Assembly (NCBI GenBank): GCA_045544195.1
Contig: JAZPYO010000053.1
Coordinates: forward strand, 1 to 53,791
Origin: RGIG7213 sp045544195
GTDB taxonomy: Bacteria > Bacillota > Clostridia > Oscillospirales > CAG-272
Direction of reading: 5' to 3'
DNA: 53,791 nucleotides
The notes under the pieces: model-generated
Told to the model about the DNA's origin: nothing
Databases searched by the model: none
Seen by the model: only the letters and a program-made list of their open reading frames with translations
Part shown: piece after piece, positions 16,382 through 23,051 of the stretch
Layout of the letters: every line of letters begins with the position of its first letter
Position numbering within the stretch: position 1 is the stretch's first letter
Made by a program: the position numbers and the translations under genes

Positions 16382-16954
16382 TTATGTCAAAAAATTTATC
16401 CAACTGTGCAAACGCCATGCCTGTCCATTATGTTCAAACACTCCGACAGCGCAGTTGTTGCACACCACCTTATAACTCAAGGTATCCATTCCGAGTGTCA
16501 GACACAGAAATCCTCGCAGCCATCCGGAATGTGAGAACACGGCGATATTACCGTCCTCGGATGATAACAGCTCATTTTCAAAATCTCTTATACGCGCATA
16601 AAATTCTTCTCGTGACTCTCCGCCGAATGCACTGTATCCGACGCGTGCAAGATACGGAAGCTGATCCTTCGGGACAACGCTTGACGAACGTCCTTCAAGC
16701 TCTCCTAAATTCATTTCACGGAGCATTTCAGATGTTTCGTATACTGCATTCGGCAAAGCTGTTTCTGCCGTTGCTCTTGCTCTTATAAGGTCGCTTGAAT
16801 ATACACGGTCAAAATGCTCATTCATAAGAAGCTCACGGACCTTTTCGGCTTCTTTTATTCCCTGCTCTGTAAGCGGCGTATCCATCCAGCCCGACAGCAA
16901 TCCCGCTTTATTATTTTCACTTTGTCCGTGACGTATTATCCAAAGTCTTTTCAT
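16382..16954 (-). CDS. Histidine phosphatase family protein
   Basis: A 190-residue cytoplasmic phosphatase of the phosphoglycerate mutase-like superfamily. The catalytic signature IIRHGQSENN is at residues 6-15, the acid residue region is REMNLGELEG near 84-93, and the second histidine is in VFSHSGWLRG near 138. The substrate cannot be read from the sequence; relatives include CobC-like, broad-specificity PhoE-type and GpmB-type enzymes. It stands upstream of the LRR gene in the same direction with a 128-bp gap, and a GAGGGA ribosome site precedes the ATG. Confidence 0.88.
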   Translation of the reverse strand: MKRLWIIRHGQSENNKAGLLSGWMDTPLTEQGIKEAEKVRELLMNEHFDRVYSSDLIRARATAETALPNAVYETSEMLREMNLGELEGRSSSVVPKDQLPYLARVGYSAFGGESREEFYARIRDFENELLSSEDGNIAVFSHSGWLRGFLCLTLGMDTLSYKVVCNNCAVGVFEHNGQAWRLHSWINFLT

Positions 16955-17095
16955 GCAATTCCCTCTTTTATAAATCCTTTATAATTGCGAATATCACTCT
17001 TTTTCGCTTCAGTTGATTATATCACAGCCATATCAAAAAGTAAATACCTTTAGCAGCATTGCATCAATATAATAAAGCTGTCGGTATAGAAAAGC

Positions 17096-17128
17096 AAAGG
17101 TCCGTATAACTTGCTTACACGAACCTTT
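17096..17128 (-). terminator. Terminator of the 5'-nucleotidase gene
   Basis: Fourteen-base arms AAAGGTTCGTGTAA and TTATACGGACCTTT (minus strand; two G-U pairs) are followed by GCTTTTCT, 25 bp after the stop codon. Confidence 0.65.
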
Positions 17129-17152
17129 AACTTGACTATTTAATTTAATACA

Positions 17153-18886
17153 TCAAAGCGAACGGCAGAAGCTATGCTTTTTCGAAAGATAAATAACACT
17201 TGCTGCACTTATCGCAGCGATAATGACAAGCAAGGATATATCAGCATTATCGCTCGTCTGCGGGTTGTCCTGTACCTGTCCATCTGTAAAGAATATGCTT
17301 TGCGACACGTCCTTGTACTGCTGTCCGATAACACCCGAAAGCTCTTCCAAAACGTATTTTTCAAGAACCTCAACATCAAGCATACCGTCATTTCTTATAA
17401 CCGTGCCGTCTGCAAGCATCACCATTCCGCTGCCATACTCCAGCAGATAGTAGTTGTGCGATGCCATCGTATATTTTCTATCAAGCTCTATCGGAATATA
17501 TTCGCCGCTTTCCTTGTCAAGTATCTTTATGCCGTAAACTCTGTACTGACCGTCAACTCCTGTAAAAAGTCCGTTTTCATCTACATTTACCGATGAAGGA
17601 ATTGAAGTATCAACGCTGAATCGTATACCCGATATATGCGGAAAGCTACCATCCTCAACAGGCCAGTTCATAACCGCCATTTCGAGCATATCCTTCACTG
17701 TCTGACCGCTTAATTCAGAAACTACAAGCTGATTGTTAAACGGGAAAACACTTAACAGATCATTGAATGTAACATCTCCTGCTTTGATATCCGAGCGGAT
17801 GCCGCCGCCGTTTATATATCCCATATCTGCATCTGCAATAACACGGAATGCGTCTGCGCACAGGTCACCAAGGTTAGTTTCTGAGTTTCTTACAAGTCGA
17901 TTGCCGTCTTTATCATGTGTGATAAGATCATACTCACTGTATGCGATCTTTCTGTTGCCTATCTGTGCATATTCGTCATTTATCTGCTTGATGTATGCAT
18001 CAACAACGGGATCGGTGTTAGTATATTCCTCTGTGCTTATAAGCTCAGTTGTTATAGCATCCGATGAGATCGTCAGCTTTCCGATATTCTGAAATTTTGT
18101 TCCTGTAGATGTTAAAACTACACTGTTTCCGACCTTATCCTCAACTACCCTGTTTTCAATAACACTGTGAGAATGTCCGTCAAGCACAACATCAAGGCCT
18201 GAAACATTTTCTATAAGCTCAAGCACGTTATGTGTCGGCTCAAGATCACCAAGATGCGAAAGAGCTATGACATAGTCAGCTCCTTCTGCAATAGCAGAAT
18301 CAATATTGTCCTGAACTATTGAATAAAGATCCAAAGGATTGAATGTAAAAATGAAATCGCCGTTTTCATCCTTGAATTGAGCAGGCGAGGATGAGGAGAT
18401 CGTTGCAGGAGTTATTACACCGATATACGCAATATCAACGCTTCCGTATGAAACGATGGAATATGGCTTGAAATATGTTTCATCCTCACCTATTTTCTGA
18501 AAATTACAGCATACGGGCTTCGTGTTCATTATATCCACAAGCTCGTTCAGACGCGAAAGACGGAAATCAAATTCGTGGTTACCTAGTCCGACTGCATCAT
18601 ATCCGACAAGATTCATCAAATTAACTATGTATTCACCCTTTGAAACTGCACCGAGGCTCGTACCCTGAACGTAGTCGCCGGATGAGACAACGCCTACATT
18701 TTCATACGTCTGCTTCAATTCGTTTTTTAAGGCAGATATCTTAGAATACCCGTCAACTGCACAGTGTACGTCATTTTCGTAAATGATAACGATATCATCT
18801 GTATTTTTCACAGCGAATACGGTCGATGTGAAAATACTGCCGATAATAGCCATACAGATGATTGCCGAAAAAATCCTTTTTTTCAT
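17153..18886 (-). CDS. Wall-anchored 5'-nucleotidase / metallophosphatase
   Basis: Removes phosphate from extracellular nucleotides, and in this family may also split 2',3'-cyclic nucleotides. The 577 residues comprise a signal peptide (1-25), a calcineurin-like domain with ENDVH (Asp39, His41), SSGDYVQG, GLGNHEFDF, ALSHLGD and DGHSHS, and a C-terminal 5'-nucleotidase domain with NGGGIRSDIKAG. The tail is NPQTSDN, a hydrophobic helix, then KKHSFC, resembling a sortase sorting signal. Its likely site is the cell wall. It resembles the nucleotidase half of B. subtilis YhcR. It is transcribed alone, with its own terminator and an AAGGAG ribosome site. Confidence 0.92.
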   Translation of the reverse strand: MKKRIFSAIICMAIIGSIFTSTVFAVKNTDDIVIIYENDVHCAVDGYSKISALKNELKQTYENVGVVSSGDYVQGTSLGAVSKGEYIVNLMNLVGYDAVGLGNHEFDFRLSRLNELVDIMNTKPVCCNFQKIGEDETYFKPYSIVSYGSVDIAYIGVITPATISSSSPAQFKDENGDFIFTFNPLDLYSIVQDNIDSAIAEGADYVIALSHLGDLEPTHNVLELIENVSGLDVVLDGHSHSVIENRVVEDKVGNSVVLTSTGTKFQNIGKLTISSDAITTELISTEEYTNTDPVVDAYIKQINDEYAQIGNRKIAYSEYDLITHDKDGNRLVRNSETNLGDLCADAFRVIADADMGYINGGGIRSDIKAGDVTFNDLLSVFPFNNQLVVSELSGQTVKDMLEMAVMNWPVEDGSFPHISGIRFSVDTSIPSSVNVDENGLFTGVDGQYRVYGIKILDKESGEYIPIELDRKYTMASHNYYLLEYGSGMVMLADGTVIRNDGMLDVEVLEKYVLEELSGVIGQQYKDVSQSIFFTDGQVQDNPQTSDNADISLLVIIAAISAASVIYLSKKHSFCRSL

Positions 18887-19019
18887 TTATAACTCCTTGA
18901 AAAAGTAAAAATATTCTCGGTGCTTCGACCGTACGAACCGATTTCGGAAAGCAAGCACCTTGATATCATTATATCACGTATATGAGTTTATTTCAATACA
19001 TTTTTATTTTTTATTTCGA
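18887..19019. other. Upstream region of the 5'-nucleotidase gene
   Basis: No gene. It contains the AAGGAG ribosome site for the nucleotidase and AT-rich sequence in which I see no well-spaced promoter. Confidence 0.4.
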
Positions 19020-19262
19020 AAAGCTTCAGGGGCAAAAAAATGAAGCATTCGCTACGCTCGCGTGAAGTATTCCGCAAGCGGAACATGAAGCGAAGCGCGC
19101 GGTAGCCTTTCCGTGTGCCGAAGGCACGCTTCATAGGGCGAAGCCCTACTTCACGAGTTGCTGCGCAACTCGCTTCATGAGCGTCAGCGCGCTTCATTGA
19201 AAAAAGCACTTGACCGCTATCTTCCGGCTCGCAATGCCACGCTTGCAACGAGTCCTATGTAT
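19020..19262. repeat. Hairpin-array element, diverged copy
   Basis: A chain of short hairpins separated by ATGAAGC/GCTTCAT-type connectors: TTCCGCAAGCGGAA, GTGCCGAAGGCAC, AGGGCGAAGCCCT and GAGTTGCTGCGCAACTC. It ends in TTGAAAAAAGCAC as the copy at 20697-20939 does, but the second half of the final hairpin is missing. A conserved block (GCCACGCTTGCAACGAGTCC at 19236-19255, continuing TATGTATT) recurs as GCCATGCTTGTAACGATGCC at 20112-20131. An 86-codon frame across it is not a gene. Confidence 0.7.
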
Positions 19263-19683
19263 TTTTGGCTTTTCTTACAACCTGTGTTTTAGCGATGGAA
19301 TCCCCTAAGCGTTTGCCTTTGTTAACTAAAACCACAATGCCTTCAATCTGCACGATTACATATGTAACGTTTCGCAATATCAAACTGCCAAAAGATGCTT
19401 TTTCTCCGTTTTCGGAATTTTGAATTGTCAGTCCAAAGATAAGTTTACCCAGACTTCTTCGTCCAAACAAGCAATCCTTGAATAAACAATATAGAGGTAA
19501 CCATGCAAGCCCCATAAGGAATCCCGCAGAGCTTAACATCTTGATACTTGGATAAAGTAGGTATTCAGGGTTGCTTCCGGGGCCGTAGAACATAAGCACC
19601 ATGGCAACACCGAACATAATATTCCAGTCAATTACAAATGCGAAAAATCTTCGAATGAGGATCTTAAAGTCCATATTTGCCAC
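19255..19683 (-). CDS. RDD family membrane protein
   Basis: A small 142-residue integral membrane protein. It has the RDD-family layout: N-terminal RRFFAFVIDWNIMFG with the conserved Arg and Asp at the first helix, a middle hydrophobic helix pair, the GRRSLGKLIFGL segment that is the family signature before the last helix, and a basic tail. The family's role is poorly known; some members act in ion or solute transport. It is read from its own promoter (19704-19732), which is nearly identical to the promoter of the next cassette gene. Confidence 0.82.
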   Translation of the reverse strand: MANMDFKILIRRFFAFVIDWNIMFGVAMVLMFYGPGSNPEYLLYPSIKMLSSAGFLMGLAWLPLYCLFKDCLFGRRSLGKLIFGLTIQNSENGEKASFGSLILRNVTYVIVQIEGIVVLVNKGKRLGDSIAKTQVVRKAKNT

Positions 19684-19703
19684 CTTTCATTTGGTTGTAT
19701 CTT

Positions 19704-19732
19704 ATTATACCACAATTTTGTAAACATTTCAA
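19704..19732 (-). promoter_or_regulatory. Cassette promoter, copy 1
   Basis: TTGAAA (19727-19732), spacer TGTTTACAAAATTGTGG (17 bp) and TATAAT (19704-19709) on the minus strand. The spacer is identical to that of copy 2 at 20666-20694. It drives the RDD gene. Confidence 0.8.
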
Positions 19733-19734
19733 CC

Positions 19735-19975
19735 GCTTCGCTGGTTCGAATCTGTCTACAGACCCGAAAAGAATGAAATCGTGCGTTGCACGATGAAATC
19801 CTCACTCCGCTCGGATGAAATCTTCGGCGTTCCGCCTCAGATGAAATTAAATCCGCCTCCATCTCCTGCCGAAAGGCAGATTTCATCGCGAAGCGATTTC
19901 ATACACCGCAGGTGGCTTTCTTCCGCCATCAGCGGATTAAGTTGCAAAAAGCACCTGCTTGCGCAGGTGCTTTTT
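19735..19975. repeat. Hairpin-array element, copy 1
   Basis: A series of hairpins separated by ATGAAATC or its complement GATTTCAT: CGTGCGTTGCACG, GGCGTTCCGCC, TCGCGAAGCGA, TCCGCCATCAGCGGA, and a final AAAAAGCACCTGC/GCAGGTGCTTTTT (19946-19975). It aligns end to end with copy 2 (20697-20939). Where stem bases differ, the partner base usually differs too, so pairing is kept. It lies upstream of the cassette promoter and so is not part of the gene's mRNA. Confidence 0.8.
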
Positions 19976-20136
19976 GCTGTGATGTGTGTCCGATTTAGAT
20001 GCAAAACCGTGTGTGGCTGATTTAGATGCACGCTGTTTTTACAGAGGATACACTAATCCCTTGGCGATGATAGGAGTTAAAAGATTCCGCGTTCTACCGG
20101 ACTTTTAACGCCATGCTTGTAACGATGCCTATGTAT
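19976..20136. other. Spacer between cassettes
   Basis: No gene. It holds two copies of GATTTAGATGCA (19993 and 20020 regions), an inverted repeat GTTAAAAG/CTTTTAAC (about 20078-20110), and the conserved cassette 3' block at 20112-20131. Confidence 0.55.
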
Positions 20137-20637
20137 TCATTTTATTTGAATAATTGAACTTCTTTTAGCCATTTTTACTATGCGATTATATCCTACAAGT
20201 GCTTCATCAAAAGATATCAGCTTTTTCTTGTTTTTGTCGTAGAATGTAATAGAATTGTTTTTTCCTACCCTTATTTTCTTATACTTTATTTCGTCCCACA
20301 AAATTTCCTTTTCAATTTTTATAAAGAGGACAAAAAATTTTTCTTTAAGTGAGGTTTTAGAAACATAGCACTTATATGAAATCATTGTTGGTAAAAGCAA
20401 CAATGACAAACCTGCAATTGCAAAACAAAGAATGCCTACCGTTGGTTCCCATGCAAAATACATTGGAAAACCAAGAGCAATCATAATAACAGCACCTATT
20501 GATAAAAGTATTTTATACCATTTTCCCATACGGGCAACGAAGTTTTTATAGGGTAGACCAGATTCCTCTAATTTGACAGTATTGTCCAAGATTTCGTTAA
20601 TGTATTTTCCTGTCCCCGGAAGTGGTGTGAATGACAT
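20137..20637 (-). CDS. Two-helix membrane protein, PH-like C-terminus
   Basis: A 166-residue protein I do not recognise with certainty. Two hydrophobic helices sit at about residues 48-68 and 72-90. They are followed by a basic beta-rich domain (KNNSITFYDKNKKKLISFDE) that resembles the bacterial PH-like domain found after paired helices in Clostridia proteins. It is likely a membrane protein with a cytoplasmic C-terminus. It is read from its own promoter at 20666-20694 and forms the second of two gene-plus-hairpin-array modules. Confidence 0.6.
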   Translation of the reverse strand: MSFTPLPGTGKYINEILDNTVKLEESGLPYKNFVARMGKWYKILLSIGAVIMIALGFPMYFAWEPTVGILCFAIAGLSLLLLPTMISYKCYVSKTSLKEKFFVLFIKIEKEILWDEIKYKKIRVGKNNSITFYDKNKKKLISFDEALVGYNRIVKMAKRSSIIQIK

Positions 20638-20665
20638 ATTACATACCTCATTTTGACTTTACTCC

Positions 20666-20694
20666 ATTATACCACAATTTTGTAAACATTTCAA
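20666..20694 (-). promoter_or_regulatory. Cassette promoter, copy 2
   Basis: TTGAAA (20689-20694), the same 17-bp spacer as copy 1, and TATAAT (20666-20671) on the minus strand, about 30 bp upstream of the gene start. Confidence 0.8.
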
Positions 20695-20696
20695 CC

Positions 20697-20939
20697 GTTT
20701 CGCCGGTTCGAATCTGTCCGAGGGAGCCGAAAGAAATGAAATCGTGCTACGCACGATGAAATCCGAGCGGGGCTCGGATGAAATCTTCGGCGTTCCGCCT
20801 CAGATGAAATTAAATCCGTCCTGTTTCTCCCCGCGAAGCGGGATTTCATCACGAAGTGATTTCATCCCACGCAAGTGGGATTTATCCCGTCCGTAAGGAC
20901 GGATTTAGTTGAAAAAAGCACGCTTGCGCGTGCTTTTTT
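20697..20939. repeat. Hairpin-array element, copy 2
   Basis: Hairpins separated by ATGAAATC/GATTTCAT: CGTGCTACGCACG, CCGAGCGGGGCTCGG, GGCGTTCCGCC, CCCGCGAAGCGGG, TCACGAAGTGA, CCCACGCAAGTGGG, TCCGTCCGTAAGGACGGA, and a last AAAAAAGCACGC/GCGTGCTTTTTT (20912-20939). That last hairpin ends 1 bp from the tRNA-Gln CCA and can act as its terminator. Confidence 0.8.
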
Positions 20940-20940
20940 C

Positions 20941-21017
20941 TGGCTGGGATAGCTGGACTCGAACCAGCGAAATGCAAGAGTCAAAGTCTTGTGCCTTACC
21001 GACTTGGCTATATCCCA
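20941..21017 (-). tRNA. tRNA-Gln (TTG anticodon)
   Basis: The minus strand folds as a tRNA. The acceptor stem is TGGGATA/TATCCCA, the D-arm carries AGTCGGTAAGGC, the anticodon stem CAAGA/TCTTG encloses loop CTTTGAC with anticodon TTG (reading CAA), the T-arm is GCTGGTTCGAGTCCAGC, and discriminator G and CCA are encoded. Length is 77 nt. Confidence 0.95.
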
Positions 21018-21131
21018 ACGTACCTAAGTATTATACCACAATTTTTCATTTTGTCAATACTTTTTAAAAATAAAATGATACCGTAAATATAGGTACGAAT
21101 ATTTTAAATACGTAAAGCAATATACGCAACA

Positions 21132-21986
21132 CTATAAGACCTTGCGTTTTGAAAAGCGCTGGGTTATCTTATTCAGATTGGTTACGATAACATCACCTGT
21201 TATGCGCATACACGCATCTTCTCTACTGTTACTAATGTTCTGAATCGATGAATAAATGTGTTCAAGGTTATCATATCCACGCGAGAATATTGGCGCAAGA
21301 AGCTCAGATGCAGTATCATATCCGACCTTTAACATATTCTCAATGCTTTCCTTTTTGAAAATCACTGATTGCTTAAACATACTGTCGCTCGGAAACGTGA
21401 TCTTGATAATCTTTTTATCAAAGCTCGGATTTTCAAACTTATAGCATTTATCATCAAAATATATGCATATAATGTAGTCCGGATCGTGTTTTACCAAAGG
21501 GTACACGGGGATATTATCGACCATTGCCCCATCAAAATATGCAACATCATCAAGCTTGACCGAACGATTGTAGATCGGCAATGATACGCTCGCCATCAAA
21601 TACTGAGGGATCAACTCAGGATCAACAGTCGAAATATCCTTGTAAATAATACTTCTGCCGCCATAATCAAACAGTGAGCAGTAAAATATCGACGATAACC
21701 TCTTTTTAAGATCGCATAACTCCAAAATGCCGTTTTGCAAAGCACTGCTTTTCAGAACCTGGCTTATGCTGCATTGAGAATCATACTCAATACAAATATT
21801 CTTCCACATTTCTTCGGCATCAAAAAGCCTTTCAGCAGCATAAGCATATCCATTAAGAACACCGACGGAAGCGCCGCTTATATATTTGATTTCGCTTAAA
21901 GGTATAAAACTGTTCAAAGCCTTCAGCGCACCGACTTGATATGCACCTTTTGCCATACCGCCTGATAATACCAAACCTATGTTCAT
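21132..21986 (-). CDS. Patatin-like phospholipase family protein
   Basis: A lipid acyl hydrolase of 284 residues. The oxyanion-hole loop is SGGMAKGAYQVG (8-19), the nucleophile elbow GASVG has Ser40, and the catalytic Asp is in FDGAMVDN (Asp152), so the Ser-Asp dyad is complete. No signal peptide is seen, so it should act in the cytoplasm on membrane lipids. The longer frame starting at TTG 22097 is rejected because that TTG is the -35 box of a TTGAAA-17-TATAAT promoter. The ATG at 21984-21986 has AGGAA just upstream. It is transcribed alone. Confidence 0.9.
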   Translation of the reverse strand: MNIGLVLSGGMAKGAYQVGALKALNSFIPLSEIKYISGASVGVLNGYAYAAERLFDAEEMWKNICIEYDSQCSISQVLKSSALQNGILELCDLKKRLSSIFYCSLFDYGGRSIIYKDISTVDPELIPQYLMASVSLPIYNRSVKLDDVAYFDGAMVDNIPVYPLVKHDPDYIICIYFDDKCYKFENPSFDKKIIKITFPSDSMFKQSVIFKKESIENMLKVGYDTASELLAPIFSRGYDNLEHIYSSIQNISNSREDACMRITGDVIVTNLNKITQRFSKRKVL

Positions 21987-22299
21987 ATAATTCCTATTCT
22001 GAGTATAAAAACTTAAAAACAACTTGTGATCTTCATTGATCACAGAGAATACACACTCGCCTTTGTCTATTATATCATAAAAAGCATTTCTTTTCAAGAT
22101 AGATTCGACAAAAAATAAATAAATTTTCGAAATATAATTAATAATACAGAATTGTGACGGTAATTTTTCGTTTTTTCAATTTTTTCACATTTAACGATAT
22201 TATTTTGAAACTAAATTTCAACAAATAATGTTTTTTTATAATTTTATCTGAAAATTCAGCAAAAAAAGAATACAATAAGCGATTTTATGACAAAAACTA
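21987..22299. other. AT-rich divergent intergenic region with hairpin leader
   Basis: No gene. It contains the patatin promoter and its roughly 75-nt leader. The leader holds a TGTGATC/GATCACA hairpin (22025-22044) followed by a T-rich run, which resembles an attenuator. The rest is AT-rich without visible structure. Confidence 0.5.
22069..22097 (-). promoter_or_regulatory. Patatin gene promoter
   Basis: TTGAAA (22092-22097), 17-bp spacer, TATAAT (22069-22074) on the minus strand. It decides the patatin start codon by excluding the upstream TTG. Confidence 0.75.
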
Positions 22300-22328
22300 T
22301 TGACATTTTTTAAAAAAAGTGATAGAAT
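22300..22328 (+). promoter_or_regulatory. Promoter of the DUF2752-TM2 pair
   Basis: TTGACA (22300-22305), 17-bp spacer and TAGAAT (22323-22328), about 50 bp before the GTG start. Confidence 0.7.
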
Positions 22329-22378
22329 AACGAACAGATAGATGGTGTATTTATCAATATATTTTTTTCAGGTTCACA

Positions 22379-22753
22379 GTGGATAAAGAATTAAAAACAA
22401 AAATATTTAAGCGTTTACGGCTTTTAGCAATACTTATTATCTATTTTTCTCTCGCTTATACAATTATGAACGCTTTGGATATTCCCTGTGTATTCAGGTA
22501 TTTTCTCAAGATACCCTGCCCGGGCTGCGGAATTACCCGCGCTGTGCTGAGCGTTTTGAGATTTGACTTTATATCTGCTTTGAAATATAATCCGTTCGTT
22601 TTTGCGCTTCCGTATATCTTCATATACGTATTTTTTGATCTCAAGCCCAAAAAGGTACACGATAAAATAATACTTTGCATCGGTATTTTGTGGGCGGTCT
22701 ATTGGGTGTTTAATTTGGTAACAACGCTTTTATCAGCGTTTATAACAATTTAA
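22379..22753 (+). CDS. DUF2752 membrane protein
   Basis: A small, three-helix membrane protein of 124 residues with the family signature IPCPGCGITRAV (a CPGCG knuckle at the end of the first loop) followed by a hydrophobic helix. The function of DUF2752 is unknown. The start is GTG with CAGG upstream. A TM2-domain gene follows 26 bp downstream; I infer that the two form an operon. Confidence 0.82.
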   Translation: MDKELKTKIFKRLRLLAILIIYFSLAYTIMNALDIPCVFRYFLKIPCPGCGITRAVLSVLRFDFISALKYNPFVFALPYIFIYVFFDLKPKKVHDKIILCIGILWAVYWVFNLVTTLLSAFITI

Positions 22754-22779
22754 ATAATATTTATTCGGAGGAAATTACT

Positions 22780-23004
22780 ATGCAAAAATCCAAACTTGCT
22801 GCTGTTTTGCTTTGCTTTTTTCTTGGCTCTATAGGCATGCACGACTTCTACCTTGGCAACAACAAGAACGGTATAATCAAGATCGTTCTTACAGTATGCA
22901 CGGGTGTTGGCGGTACTATCTGGTCACTGTATGACCTCATTCGTCTTATGACAGATGCTGTACATACAGACGCTAGCGGCGTTGAACTTAAGAGAGAGTT
23001 CTGA
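22780..23004 (+). CDS. TM2 domain protein
   Basis: A 74-residue protein consisting of one TM2 domain: a first helix LAAVLLCFFLGSIG, the conserved HDFYLGN turn and G-rich second helix with TIWSLYDLIRLMTDAV. The charged tail is short. The family function is unknown. A GGAGG ribosome site precedes the start and a strong hairpin follows the gene. Confidence 0.9.
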   Translation: MQKSKLAAVLLCFFLGSIGMHDFYLGNNKNGIIKIVLTVCTGVGGTIWSLYDLIRLMTDAVHTDASGVELKREF

Positions 23005-23018
23005 TTTTTATCTCTAAT

Positions 23019-23048
23019 AAAAAAGGAGCGATATATCGCTCCTTTTTT
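23019..23048. terminator. Bidirectional terminator between convergent genes
   Basis: AAAAAAGGAGCGATA/TATCGCTCCTTTTTT is a perfect 15-bp inverted repeat with A and T flanks, between the TM2 gene (plus) and the phosphodiesterase gene (minus). Confidence 0.9.
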
Positions 23049-23051
23049 GTT

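Noticed and set aside
18988..19248. An 86-codon frame on the minus strand
   Set aside because: It lies across the diverged hairpin array, has no ribosome site, and its Arg/Glu/Ser-rich product reflects the GAAGC words.
19735..19760. GGTTCGAATC, like a tRNA T-loop, at the edge of both hairpin-array copies
   Set aside because: The flanks do not pair as a T-arm and no tRNA fold can be made around them.
20078..20140. Inverted repeat GTTAAAAG/CTTTTAAC as a possible integron attC site
   Set aside because: There is no core GTTRRRY/RYYYAAC pair in the right arrangement and no integron integrase in the window. The cassette pattern is reported without this claim.
21987..22097. N-terminal extension of the patatin gene starting at TTG 22097
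   Set aside because: The TTG belongs to the -35 box of a TTGAAA-17-TATAAT promoter and has no ribosome site; the ATG at 21984-21986 does.
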